DNA of 64,000 nt from Craurococcus roseus. GTDB taxonomy: Bacteria > Pseudomonadota > Alphaproteobacteria > Acetobacterales > Acetobacteraceae. Where the stretch lies: contig NZ_BAAAFZ010000028.1 of the NCBI RefSeq assembly GCF_039523795.1, positions 1 through 64,000 of the forward strand. The letters are read 5' to 3'. How positions within the stretch are numbered: the stretch's first letter is position 1; each line of letters opens with the position of its first letter. Positions 45,711 to 53,844 of the stretch are shown one piece after another. The position numbers and the translations under genes are program-made. The notes under the pieces were generated by a model. That model searched no databases. It saw only the letters and a list, made by a program, of their open reading frames with translations, and was not told the origin of the DNA.

Positions 45711-46532
45711 TCAGTCGTCGTCCGCGCCGGCGGCGACGCCGGCCAGGGTGCCGCCGTCCACCACGATGCTCTGCCCGGTCATGAAGCTGCCGGCCGGGGC
45801 GGCGAGGAATACGGCGGCGCCGGCGATCTCGTCCGGCTCCCCGATCCGCTTCAGCGGCGTTTCACGGGTGCGTTTGCTGTAAGTGTCCGGGTTCTCCCAG
45901 AGGGCGCGCGCGAAGTCCGTGCGGACCAAGCCGGGGGAGATGCAGTTGGCCCGGATGTTCTTCGGCCCCCACTCCACGGCGAGGTTGCGGGCGAGTTGCA
46001 GGTCCGCCGCCTTGGTGATGGCGTAGGCCCCGAGCATCGCCGACCCCCGGTAGCCGCCGATGGACGAGACGATGACGATGGACCCGCCCCCGCGCCCCTC
46101 CATGGAGGGGATGCACATGTGGGCCAGCCACATGTTCGACTTCACGTTGGTCGCCATCATCTTGTCGAAGACCTCGTCCTCCATCGTCATGGCCGGGCCG
46201 AAGTGCGGGTTGATGGCGGCGTTGCAGACCAGCACGTCCACCCCGCCCCAGCGCTCCACCGTGGCGTCCACCAGCGCCTGGAGCTCCGGCTTGCGGCCGA
46301 TGTTGCAGGCCACCGCGAAGGCCTCGCCGCCCCGCGCCGCGATGCCGTCCACCACCTCCTGGCAGGCCGCGAGCTTCCGGGACGAGACGGCGACTTTGGC
46401 GCCGTGCTGGGCCAGCCGCTCGCAGATCGCCCGGCCGATGCCGCGCGACCCCCCGGTCACGATGGCGGTCTTGCCGGACAGGTCGAACAGGTTGGCGGCG
46501 GAGGCGGCGGGCGCGGTAGCGGCTGGGGGCAT
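45711..46532 (-). CDS. SDR family oxidoreductase
   Basis: 273 residues, NAD(P)-dependent. The Rossmann motif is TGGSRGIG (26-33), NAG-type motif CNAAINP, catalytic Ser in IVSSIGGYRG and YAITK (Tyr/Lys). The tail SFMTGQSIVVDGG is typical of the classical SDR / gluconate-5-dehydrogenase group. ATG 46532. It is divergent from the catabolic operon at 46647-51655 and could act in the same pathway. Substrate unknown. Confidence 0.88.
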   Translation of the reverse strand: MPPAATAPAASAANLFDLSGKTAIVTGGSRGIGRAICERLAQHGAKVAVSSRKLAACQEVVDGIAARGGEAFAVACNIGRKPELQALVDATVERWGGVDVLVCNAAINPHFGPAMTMEDEVFDKMMATNVKSNMWLAHMCIPSMEGRGGGSIVIVSSIGGYRGSAMLGAYAITKAADLQLARNLAVEWGPKNIRANCISPGLVRTDFARALWENPDTYSKRTRETPLKRIGEPDEIAGAAVFLAAPAGSFMTGQSIVVDGGTLAGVAAGADDD

Positions 46533-46646
46533 GGCGGTCTCCTCTTTGCTTCGTTGGGCCGAGTCTCCCGGCGCGGCTGGCGGGGCGTCAAGGCGGCGGC
46601 AACCGCGCCGTCTGGACGGCCGCCCGCGCTCGGATAGGCTCGCCGC

Positions 46647-47540
46647 ATGAGCGGCAACGGTTTCCACGGCGTCTTCCCCTATCTCGTCTCGCCGGTCGGA
46701 CCGGACGGCCGGGTGATCGAGGGCGAGTTGCGCCGGCTGGTGGACCACCTGATCGCCGCCGGCGTCCACGGCCTGACGCCGCTCGGCAGCACCGGGGAGT
46801 TCGCCTACCTCGACGCCGCCCAGAAGCGGCGGGTGGTCGAGGTGGTGGTGGAGCAGGCGAGGGGCCGGGTGCCGGTGGTGGCCGGCGCCGCCGCGACCAC
46901 CACGGCGGAGGCGGTGCGGCAGGCGAAGGAGTGGGCGGCGATCGGAGCCGACGGCATCCTCGCCATCATGGAGGCCTACTTCCCGGTGCCGGAGGCCGGG
47001 GTGGTGTCCTACTTCCAAGCGGTCGCCGACGCCACGGACCTGCCGGTGGTGCTCTACACGAACCCGAATTTCCAGCGGAGCGACCTGTCCCTTTCGGCGG
47101 TCGAAGCGCTCTCGCGCCACCCCCGGATCGGTTACATCAAGGACGCCTCCAACAACACCGGCCGGCTGCTGTCGGTCCTGATCCGGACGGGGGGCCGGAT
47201 GAAGGTCTTCGCCGCCTCCGCCCACGTGCCGGCGGCGGTGATGCTGATCGGCGGGGTCGGCTGGATGGCCGGCCCGGCCTGCGCCGTCCCGCGCGAGAGC
47301 GTGCGCCTCTACGAATTGTGCCGCGACGGCCGCTGGCCGGAGGCGATGGCGCTGCAACAGCCGCTGTGGCGGCTGAACGAGCTGTTCGCGGCCCACTCGC
47401 TCGCCGCTTGCATCAAGGGCGCGCTCCAGCTCCAAGGCTTCGCGGTTGGCGACCCCCTGCCGCCGCAACCGCCGCTGTCCGAAGCCGGCCGGGCCGCCGT
47501 GCAAGAGGCGCTGGACGCCATGCGGGACCTCGCCGCGTGA
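46647..47540 (+). CDS. dihydrodipicolinate synthase family aldolase (DapA-like)
   Basis: 297 residues, class I Schiff-base aldolase fold. Tyr137 (VLYTNP) and Schiff-base Lys165 (IGYIKDAS) are in place. The GSTGE motif (47-51) matches. In this catabolic context it is more likely a retro-aldol or dehydratase enzyme (for example 4-hydroxy-2-oxoglutarate aldolase or a sugar-acid lyase) than lysine biosynthesis. First gene of the operon. Its stop overlaps the next GTG. Confidence 0.88.
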   Translation: MSGNGFHGVFPYLVSPVGPDGRVIEGELRRLVDHLIAAGVHGLTPLGSTGEFAYLDAAQKRRVVEVVVEQARGRVPVVAGAAATTTAEAVRQAKEWAAIGADGILAIMEAYFPVPEAGVVSYFQAVADATDLPVVLYTNPNFQRSDLSLSAVEALSRHPRIGYIKDASNNTGRLLSVLIRTGGRMKVFAASAHVPAAVMLIGGVGWMAGPACAVPRESVRLYELCRDGRWPEAMALQQPLWRLNELFAAHSLAACIKGALQLQGFAVGDPLPPQPPLSEAGRAAVQEALDAMRDLAA

Positions 47541-48322
47541 ACGACGCCGCCAAGCCGCCCGAACTGCCCCGGACGCCGAGCTTCCGCCTCGACGGGCGGC
47601 GGGCGCTGGTGACGGGCGCCGGGCGGGGCATCGGCCTGGGCGCCGCGGCGGCCCTGGCGGCCGCCGGGGCGCGCGTGACGCTGCTCGCCCGCGGCGCCGC
47701 GGAGATCGAGGCGGCCACCGAGGCGATCCGCGCGGCCGGCGGCGAAGCGGACACCCTGGCGCTCGACCTGGGCGACGTGGGGGCGGTGCGCGTCGCCGTG
47801 GAGGGCCGCCCGGCCTTCCACGTCCTGGTCAACAACGCCGGCACCAACCGCCCGGCGCGTTTCCAGGACGTGGCGCCGGAGGATTTCGACTCGGTCATGG
47901 CGTTGAACCTCCGCGGCTGCTTCTTCGCGGCGCAGGCGGTGGCGAGGGCGATGATCCGGGACGGGGTGGCGGGCTCCGTCATCAACGTGTCGTCGCAAAT
48001 GGGCCAGGTCGGCGGGCCGGAGCGCAGCGTCTACTGCGCCTCCAAGTGGGCCATGGAGGGCTGGACCCGCGCCATGGCCCTCGACCTCGCGCCGCACGGC
48101 ATCCGCGCCAACACCCTCTGCCCGACCTTCATCGAGACGCCGTTGACCAAGCCCTTCTTCGAGCGGCCGGGCTTCCGCGACTGGGTGCTCTCCAAGATCA
48201 AGCTCGGCCGGGTGGGGCAGGTGCAGGACCTGATGGGCGCCGTGGTGTTCCTGGCGTCCGACGCCTCGGCGCTGATGACCGGGACGGCGCTCACCGTGGA
48301 CGGGGGCTGGACCGCGGACTAG
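47537..48322 (+). CDS. SDR family oxidoreductase (2-deoxygluconate dehydrogenase-like)
   Basis: 261 residues from GTG 47537 (GTGA overlap). TGAGRGIG (26-33), NNAGTN, catalytic SSQMG / YCASK and the C-terminal TGTALTVDGGW are all canonical. The family oxidises or reduces sugar acids or small keto compounds. It is translationally coupled to the DapA-like gene. Confidence 0.9.
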   Translation: MNDAAKPPELPRTPSFRLDGRRALVTGAGRGIGLGAAAALAAAGARVTLLARGAAEIEAATEAIRAAGGEADTLALDLGDVGAVRVAVEGRPAFHVLVNNAGTNRPARFQDVAPEDFDSVMALNLRGCFFAAQAVARAMIRDGVAGSVINVSSQMGQVGGPERSVYCASKWAMEGWTRAMALDLAPHGIRANTLCPTFIETPLTKPFFERPGFRDWVLSKIKLGRVGQVQDLMGAVVFLASDASALMTGTALTVDGGWTAD

Positions 48323-48352
48323 GACACCGGGAAACGGGACGGAAACCGAGCG

Positions 48353-49669
48353 ATGGCACGACACCTCAAGACCGCCGCGGCGGCGGCCGGCAAGCCCGAA
48401 GCCGATGCCGGTGTCCGCGCCACCGTGGAGCGCCTGCTGGCCGACATCGCCGCGCGGGGCGACGCCGCGGTCCGCGAGCTGTCGGCCAAGTTCGACGGCT
48501 GGGACCGCGACGACTTCCGTTTGACCGACGCCGAGATCCGGGCCTGCATGGCGGAACTCTCCGCCCAGGACCTGGAGGACATCCGCTTCGCCCAGGCCCA
48601 GGTCCGCAACTTCGCCGAGCACCAACGCGCCGCCCTGCGCAACGTGGAGGTGGAAACCCTGCCCGGCGTGGTGCTCGGCCACAAGAACATCCCGGTGAAC
48701 TCGGTCGGCTGCTACGTGCCCGGCGGCAAGTACCCGCTGCTCGCCTCCGCCCACATGTCCGTGCTGACCGCCAAGGTGGCCGGGGTGCCGCGCGTCGCCA
48801 CCTGCGCGCCGCCCTACGGGGGCCGCCCGGCCCCGGCCATCGTCGCGGCGCAGCACCTGGCCGGCGCCGACGTCATCTACTGCCTCGGCGGCGTGCAGGC
48901 GGTGGGCGCCATGGCGCTGGGGACGGAGCGCATCCCGGCGGTGGACATGCTGGTCGGCCCCGGCAACGCCTACGTGGCGGAAGCCAAGCGCCAGCTCTAC
49001 GGCCGCGTCGGCATCGACCTCTTCGCCGGCCCGACCGAGACGCTGGTGATCGCCGACCGCGCCGGGGCGGACGCCGAGCTCTGCGCCACCGACCTCCTCG
49101 GGCAGGCGGAGCACGGCCCGACCTCGCCCGCCATCCTCCTGACCGACGACGAGCGCCTGGCGCGCGAAACCATGGCCGAGGTGGAGCGCCTCCTCGGCAT
49201 CCTCCCCACCGCCGAGATCGCCCGCCGCGCCTGGCACGACCACGGCGAGGTCATCCTCTGCGACGGCTTGGAGGAGATGGCGCGCGAGGCCGACCGCATC
49301 GCCTCCGAGCACGTCCAGGTCATGACCCGCGACGACGACTTCTTCCTCCGCGCCATGACCAACTACGGCGCCCTGTTCCTCGGCCCCCGCACCAACGTCT
49401 CCTACGGCGACAAGGTGATCGGCACCAACCACACCCTGCCGACTGGCCTCGCGGCGCGCTACACGGGCGGCCTCTGGGTCGGCAAGTTCCTCAAGACCGT
49501 CACCTACCAGCGCGTGCTGACCGACGAGGCGTCGGCCCGGATCGGCGCCGTCTGCTCCCGCCTTTGCATGTTGGAGGGTTTCGCCGGCCACGCCGAGCAG
49601 GCCAACGTCCGGGTGCGCCGCTACGGCGGCCGCAACGTGCCATACGCCTCGGCGGTGCCGGCCGAATGA
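48353..49669 (+). CDS. histidinol-dehydrogenase-family protein (HisD/HpsN-like)
   Basis: 438 residues, zinc- and NAD-dependent alcohol-to-acid dehydrogenase. All conserved residues remain: Q251 and H254 (GQAEHG), E319/H320 (SEHVQVM), D353, H360 (GTNHTLP) and H413. No histidine biosynthesis genes are near, and the context is a catabolic operon, so it is more like the HpsN (sulfopropanediol dehydrogenase) or other HisD paralogues. The substrate is not proved. ATG 48353 starts after a 30-base gap, and its stop overlaps the next ATG (ATGA). Confidence 0.85.
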   Translation: MARHLKTAAAAAGKPEADAGVRATVERLLADIAARGDAAVRELSAKFDGWDRDDFRLTDAEIRACMAELSAQDLEDIRFAQAQVRNFAEHQRAALRNVEVETLPGVVLGHKNIPVNSVGCYVPGGKYPLLASAHMSVLTAKVAGVPRVATCAPPYGGRPAPAIVAAQHLAGADVIYCLGGVQAVGAMALGTERIPAVDMLVGPGNAYVAEAKRQLYGRVGIDLFAGPTETLVIADRAGADAELCATDLLGQAEHGPTSPAILLTDDERLARETMAEVERLLGILPTAEIARRAWHDHGEVILCDGLEEMAREADRIASEHVQVMTRDDDFFLRAMTNYGALFLGPRTNVSYGDKVIGTNHTLPTGLAARYTGGLWVGKFLKTVTYQRVLTDEASARIGAVCSRLCMLEGFAGHAEQANVRVRRYGGRNVPYASAVPAE

Positions 49670-50538
49670 GCAGCGTTTCCGACCGCCGCCGCAGCTTCCG
49701 CGCCATCCTGGCCGGCGACGCCTGCGTCCACCCCGGCTCGGTCTTCGACCCCATGTCGGCCCGCATCGCCGAGGACCTCGGCTTCGAGTGCGGCATGTTC
49801 GCCGGCTCCACCGCCTCGCTGACGGTGCTCGGCGCCCCGGACCTGATCGTCCTGACCCTCACCGAATTCGCCGAGCAGGCCCGGCGCATCTGCCGCGCGG
49901 TGAAAACGCTGCCGCTGCTGGTGGACGCCGACCACGGCTACGGCAACGCCCTCAACGCCATGCGGACGGTGCAGGAGCTGGAGGCCGCCGGCGTCGCCGC
50001 CATGACGCTGGAAGACACGGTGCTGCCCCGCACCTACGGCGACGGCAAGACGGCGCTGCTCTCCCTGGAAGAAGGACTCGGCAAGGTGCGCGCCGGACTG
50101 GCGGCGCGGGAGGACCCGGCCTTCTGCGTCGTCGCCCGCACCGGCGCCGTGTCCGTCACCGGCCTGGATGACGCGGTGGAGCGCACCCGCGCCTACACCG
50201 CCTCCGGCGCCGACGCGCTGTTCTACACCGGCGTCCGCACCCGCGCCGAGCTGGACGCGCTGGCCGCCGTCGCCACCGTGCCGATCATCCTCGGCGGCGT
50301 GGCGGGCACGGAGCTGGGCGACCGCGCCTACCTCGCCGCGCGCGGCGTGCGCATCGCGCTGCAAGGCCATCAACCGATCATGGCGGCGGCGCGCGCCGTC
50401 CACGACACGCTGAAGGCGCTGCGCGAGGGCACGAAGCCGGCCGACCTGCCGGGCCTGCCCGCGCCCGGCCTGATGGCCTCGGCCACGCGCGACTCGGACT
50501 ACAAGAAATGGACCCGCGATTTCCTCGGCGGGGCGTGA
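49666..50538 (+). CDS. isocitrate lyase / PEP mutase family protein (oxaloacetate decarboxylase-like)
   Basis: 290 residues, TIM-barrel lyase. DADHGYGN (87-94) gives the metal Asp pair, and Glu116 lies in TLEDTVLP. The N-terminal HPGSVFDPMSARIAEDLGF is conserved. It would cleave or decarboxylate a carboxylate intermediate. ATG overlaps the HisD-like stop. Ends 16 bases before the next gene. Confidence 0.88.
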   Translation: MSSVSDRRRSFRAILAGDACVHPGSVFDPMSARIAEDLGFECGMFAGSTASLTVLGAPDLIVLTLTEFAEQARRICRAVKTLPLLVDADHGYGNALNAMRTVQELEAAGVAAMTLEDTVLPRTYGDGKTALLSLEEGLGKVRAGLAAREDPAFCVVARTGAVSVTGLDDAVERTRAYTASGADALFYTGVRTRAELDALAAVATVPIILGGVAGTELGDRAYLAARGVRIALQGHQPIMAAARAVHDTLKALREGTKPADLPGLPAPGLMASATRDSDYKKWTRDFLGGA

Positions 50539-50554
50539 GGGAGGGAACAAGGCG

Positions 50555-51655
50555 ATGCTGAGCGAAACCGAGGGCGACTTCCTCACCCTGCATGAGTTCG
50601 TCAAGGCGGCGAAGGGCAAGCTCAGCGCCAACACCTGGGACTACCTGGTCGGCGGCACCGAGACCGAGACGACGATGCTGCGGAACCGGCAGGCGCTGGA
50701 CAGCCTCGCCTTCCGCCCGCGCGTGCTGCGCGACGTCTCCAAGATCGACACCTCCGTGGACTTCTTCGGCCGCAAGATCGCGTTGCCGGTGATGCTCGCC
50801 CCCGTCGGCGGCCTGGAAAGCTTCGACCCGGAAGGCGGCGCCCCGGCGGCGCGCGGCGCGGCGAAGTTCGGCGTGCCGACCATGGTCTCCTCCGTCACCC
50901 ACCCCGGCCTGGAGGAGATGGCGGAAGCGGCGGGGCAGGGGCCCAAGGTGTACCAGCTCTACGTCCGCGGCGACGCCGCCTGGATGGACGAGGTGGTGAA
51001 ACGCGCCGTGGACCGCGGCTACGACGCGTTCTGCCTCACGGTGGACACCGCCATCTACAGCCGGCGCGAGCGCGACATCGCCAAGCGCTTCGTCAAGCCC
51101 TGGCGCGCGCGCGCCATGGGCGTGGGCTTCCAGGCGGCGCTGAACTGGGACGACGTGAAGCGCTTCAAGGACCGGCACCCGCGCGTGCCGCTCGCGCTCA
51201 AGGGCATCGCCACCGCCGAGGACGCGGCGCTGGCCTGCGAGCACGGCGTCGAGGTGGTGTACGTCTCCAACCACGGCGGCCGCCAACTCGATCACGGCCG
51301 CGGCGCCATCGAGGCGCTGCCGGAGGTGGTGCGCGCCGTCGAGGGCCGCGCCAAAGTCTGGATCGACGGCGGCTTCAGCCGCGGCAGCGACGTGGTGAAG
51401 GCCATCGCGCTCGGCTCCAGCCTGGTCGGCATCGGCCGGCTCTACTGCTACGCGCTGACGGCGGCGGGCGAGGCGGGCGTGACCCGGATGCTGGAGCTGC
51501 TGGAAACGGAGTCGCACGAGGTGATGGGCCTGCTGGGCGTCACCGCCTTCGACCAGCTCGACCCGGCCTACGTCCACCCGGCGGTGCCCGTAGTGGCGCC
51601 AGGGGTGCACAGCGCCTTCCCTCTGACCAACCTTTCGGACGCGGGCTACCGATAG
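50555..51655 (+). CDS. FMN-dependent alpha-hydroxyacid oxidase/dehydrogenase
   Basis: 366 residues, lactate-oxidase / glycolate-oxidase family. FMN-binding TIM barrel with LAPVGGL, Lys216 (LALKGI), catalytic His240 and Arg243 (SNHGGRQLDHG), and GIGRLYCY near the C-terminus. It oxidises an L-2-hydroxyacid. It ends the operon at a hairpin that overlaps its stop. Substrate unknown. Confidence 0.9.
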   Translation: MLSETEGDFLTLHEFVKAAKGKLSANTWDYLVGGTETETTMLRNRQALDSLAFRPRVLRDVSKIDTSVDFFGRKIALPVMLAPVGGLESFDPEGGAPAARGAAKFGVPTMVSSVTHPGLEEMAEAAGQGPKVYQLYVRGDAAWMDEVVKRAVDRGYDAFCLTVDTAIYSRRERDIAKRFVKPWRARAMGVGFQAALNWDDVKRFKDRHPRVPLALKGIATAEDAALACEHGVEVVYVSNHGGRQLDHGRGAIEALPEVVRAVEGRAKVWIDGGFSRGSDVVKAIALGSSLVGIGRLYCYALTAAGEAGVTRMLELLETESHEVMGLLGVTAFDQLDPAYVHPAVPVVAPGVHSAFPLTNLSDAGYR

Positions 51656-51664
51656 CAGCTATCG
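51650..51664. terminator. candidate hairpin at end of the catabolic operon
   Basis: CGATAG-CAG-CTATCG, 6-bp stem, overlapping the TAG stop at 51653-51655. It sits between convergent genes. Weak, no T-run. Confidence 0.33.
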
Positions 51665-51674
51665 AAGGCAGATA

Positions 51675-52103
51675 TCAGCCGAAAAGCCGCAGTTGCTTAC
51701 CGGCGGCGTACAGCGCCGTGAGCAAAGCAACAGTCCCGGCGATGACGACCGGCATCTGCCACCAACTCGGCACCCGACCGATGGCGGTGGCAACCGCGCC
51801 GTCAAAGCGCCGGGTCACGTCGTCCATGCGGCGGCCCAGGTCGTCCAGGCGCTTGCCGAGATCATCGAAGCGGCTGTTGAAGCCGTCCATCTTGGCGTTA
51901 ATTGTGGCGACTCCCATCTCAACGCCTCGCAAGCGCTCCTCGATGCCCTCGACGGCATCGCCTAGCTCCCCCACTCGCCGCGCCAAGTCGCCGATGCCGG
52001 GATCGTCAGGACCTCCGGTGGGCGGCCCTGATGACGCCCGAAGGCGATCGCGCAATTCCTTGTTCTCTGCGAGCAGGCGGGAGACCTGATCCGAGCCTAC
52101 CAC
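51675..52103 (-). CDS. coiled-coil protein with C-terminal membrane segment
   Basis: 142 residues from GTG 52103. Heptad-like repeats (about 40-100) contain LGKRLDDLGRRMDDVTRR, giving a long coiled coil. The C-terminal segment WQMPVVIAGTVALLTALYAAG (about 114-134) is a membrane anchor. I recognise no family. It is less G+C-rich than its neighbours by eye. The upstream gene ends one base before this start, so they are a pair. Confidence 0.6.
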   Translation of the reverse strand: MVGSDQVSRLLAENKELRDRLRASSGPPTGGPDDPGIGDLARRVGELGDAVEGIEERLRGVEMGVATINAKMDGFNSRFDDLGKRLDDLGRRMDDVTRRFDGAVATAIGRVPSWWQMPVVIAGTVALLTALYAAGKQLRLFG

Positions 52104-52433
52104 TCAAAATTCCCTCGCCTTCTGGATTGTCTGCAAATACTCCATAAGACTCCGGTCCGAATCGTCGAGAGCCGACAAAAGGTTTTTTCGAAGGTCTTCC
52201 GTCAAGAAGTTCTTCTTCGCATCTGCCTCTATTATGGCTTTGATCGTGCCATTGAGGGCATTGTAGCCACCCAGCAAGGTTTCTTGCGACCTGAGCAGCG
52301 TTTCGTGTGAGGTCAGCAACTTCTCGATCTTGGTACCAAGATCGGCCATTACATCGCCGGAGTTTTTCGCCTCGCCCACCTCGCCCTGTCCTTCCGCCGC
52401 TCCGGCGGTGCCGGTCGGTAGCATTCTGACCAC
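52104..52433 (-). CDS. small hypothetical helical protein
   Basis: 109 residues from GTG 52433, or 106 from ATG 52424. Sequence is helical and hydrophilic (LGTKIEKLLTSHETLLRSQETLLGG). No family recognised. It abuts the coiled-coil gene. The A+T content is higher than neighbouring genes, which hints at recent acquisition. Confidence 0.55.
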   Translation of the reverse strand: MVRMLPTGTAGAAEGQGEVGEAKNSGDVMADLGTKIEKLLTSHETLLRSQETLLGGYNALNGTIKAIIEADAKKNFLTEDLRKNLLSALDDSDRSLMEYLQTIQKAREF

Positions 52434-52513
52434 CGCAGAATTGGATGGAAAGGTACGCCACGCAATAGCCGTAACGATCCCGCGCTCCGCCGCAGCCTGT
52501 CAGCCACAGCGCG

Positions 52514-53680
52514 TCAATAGCTCTTCGGCAGTCCCAACACCCGCTCAGCGATGTAGCAGCACACCAAGTTCGGACTCACCGGCGCGATCCAAGGGATCAT
52601 CGCCTCCCGCAAGAGCCGCTCCACGTGGTACTCCTTCGCGTACCCGAACCCGCCGTGCGTCATCACCGCGTTCTGGCACGCCTTCATCCCCGCCTCGGCC
52701 GACAGGTACTTGGCCGCGTTCGCATGCGCCCCGCATTCCAAGCCCTGGTCGTAGCGCCACGCCGCGTTGAGGCACATCAGCCACGCCGCTTCCAGCGCCA
52801 TCCAGTCCTGCGCCAGCGGGTGCTGCACCGCCTGGTTCTGGCCGATGGGCCGGCCGAATACCACGCGCTCCCGCGCGTAGTCCGCCGCCCGCCGCAGCGC
52901 CGCCCGGCCGATGCCCACCGCCTCCGCCGCGATCAGCACCCGCTCCGGGTTCAGCCCGTGCAGGATCTGCCGGAAGCCCCGGCCCTCCTCGCCGATGCGG
53001 TCCTCGACGGGCACCTCGAAGTCCTCGAAGAAGATCTCGTTCGAGTCCACCGCCTTGCGGCCCATCTTTTCGATCTCGCGCACGCTGGCGCGCGCCCGGT
53101 CGAGGCGCGTGTAGAACAGGCTTATCCCGTCCGCCGGGCTGCGGCACTGCTCGATCGGCGTGGTGCGCGCCAGCAGCAGGATGGTGTCCGCCACCTGCGC
53201 CGTGCTGATCCAGACCTTCTGCCCGTTGACGACGTAGCGGTCGCCCCGCCGCTCCGCCCGCGTCTTCAGCCGCGTGGTGTCGAGCCCGGTGGTCGGCTCC
53301 GTCACGCCGAAGCAGGCCTTCACCTCGCCCCGCGCGATGGGCGGCAGCATCCGCGCCTTCTGCTCCGCCGTGCCGAACACCACCACCGGGTTCAGCCCGA
53401 AGATGTTGAGGTGGACCGCCGTCGCCCCCGACATGCCGGCGCCGGACGCGGCGATCGCCTCCATCATGATCGTCGCCTCGGTGATGCCGAGGCCCGAGCC
53501 GCCGAACTCCTCCGGGATGCAGATGCCGAGCCAGCCGGCCTCGGCCATGGCCCGGTGGAAGTCGTGCGGGAAGCCGCCCTCGCGGTCCCGCTGTAGCCAA
53601 TAGGCATCGTCGAAACGGGCGCAGACCCCCGCCACGCCCTCGCGGATGGCCTCCTGCTCCGGGCCCAGCGCGAAATCCAT
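52514..53680 (-). CDS. acyl-CoA dehydrogenase
   Basis: 388 residues, FAD-dependent. Conserved ACFGVTEPTTG-type FAD/substrate segment, YVVNGQKVWIS, RVVFGRPIGQNQAVQ and GGFGYAKEYHVERLLRE near the C-terminus. The segment that should hold the catalytic Glu (about 350-370) was not resolved by eye. ATG 53680. Substrate chain length cannot be told. Divergent from pepN. Confidence 0.9.
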   Translation of the reverse strand: MDFALGPEQEAIREGVAGVCARFDDAYWLQRDREGGFPHDFHRAMAEAGWLGICIPEEFGGSGLGITEATIMMEAIAASGAGMSGATAVHLNIFGLNPVVVFGTAEQKARMLPPIARGEVKACFGVTEPTTGLDTTRLKTRAERRGDRYVVNGQKVWISTAQVADTILLLARTTPIEQCRSPADGISLFYTRLDRARASVREIEKMGRKAVDSNEIFFEDFEVPVEDRIGEEGRGFRQILHGLNPERVLIAAEAVGIGRAALRRAADYARERVVFGRPIGQNQAVQHPLAQDWMALEAAWLMCLNAAWRYDQGLECGAHANAAKYLSAEAGMKACQNAVMTHGGFGYAKEYHVERLLREAMIPWIAPVSPNLVCCYIAERVLGLPKSY

Positions 53681-53844
53681 CCCCTCAGTCCTCCGAACCC
53701 GACGCCGCCCTGCGGGATGCGCCGTCGCCGCCGGCCGGTCAACGGGCCTCGCCGGGCCGCGCCCCGGTGTGGATAATGCGCCGGACCGCCCCACCTCCTT
53801 GGCGCGCCGCCCCGCGCGTCCGCCCTCCAGGAAGAGCACCGGCA

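Noticed and set aside
48353..49669. HisD-like gene as histidine biosynthesis
   Set aside because: No other his genes are nearby and the gene is coupled to catabolic genes, so the biosynthetic role is unlikely although not excluded.
52006..52461. 151-codon minus-strand frame overlapping the two small genes
   Set aside because: Overlaps both small genes in another frame, has no hydrophobic or coiled-coil pattern and reads like a shadow.
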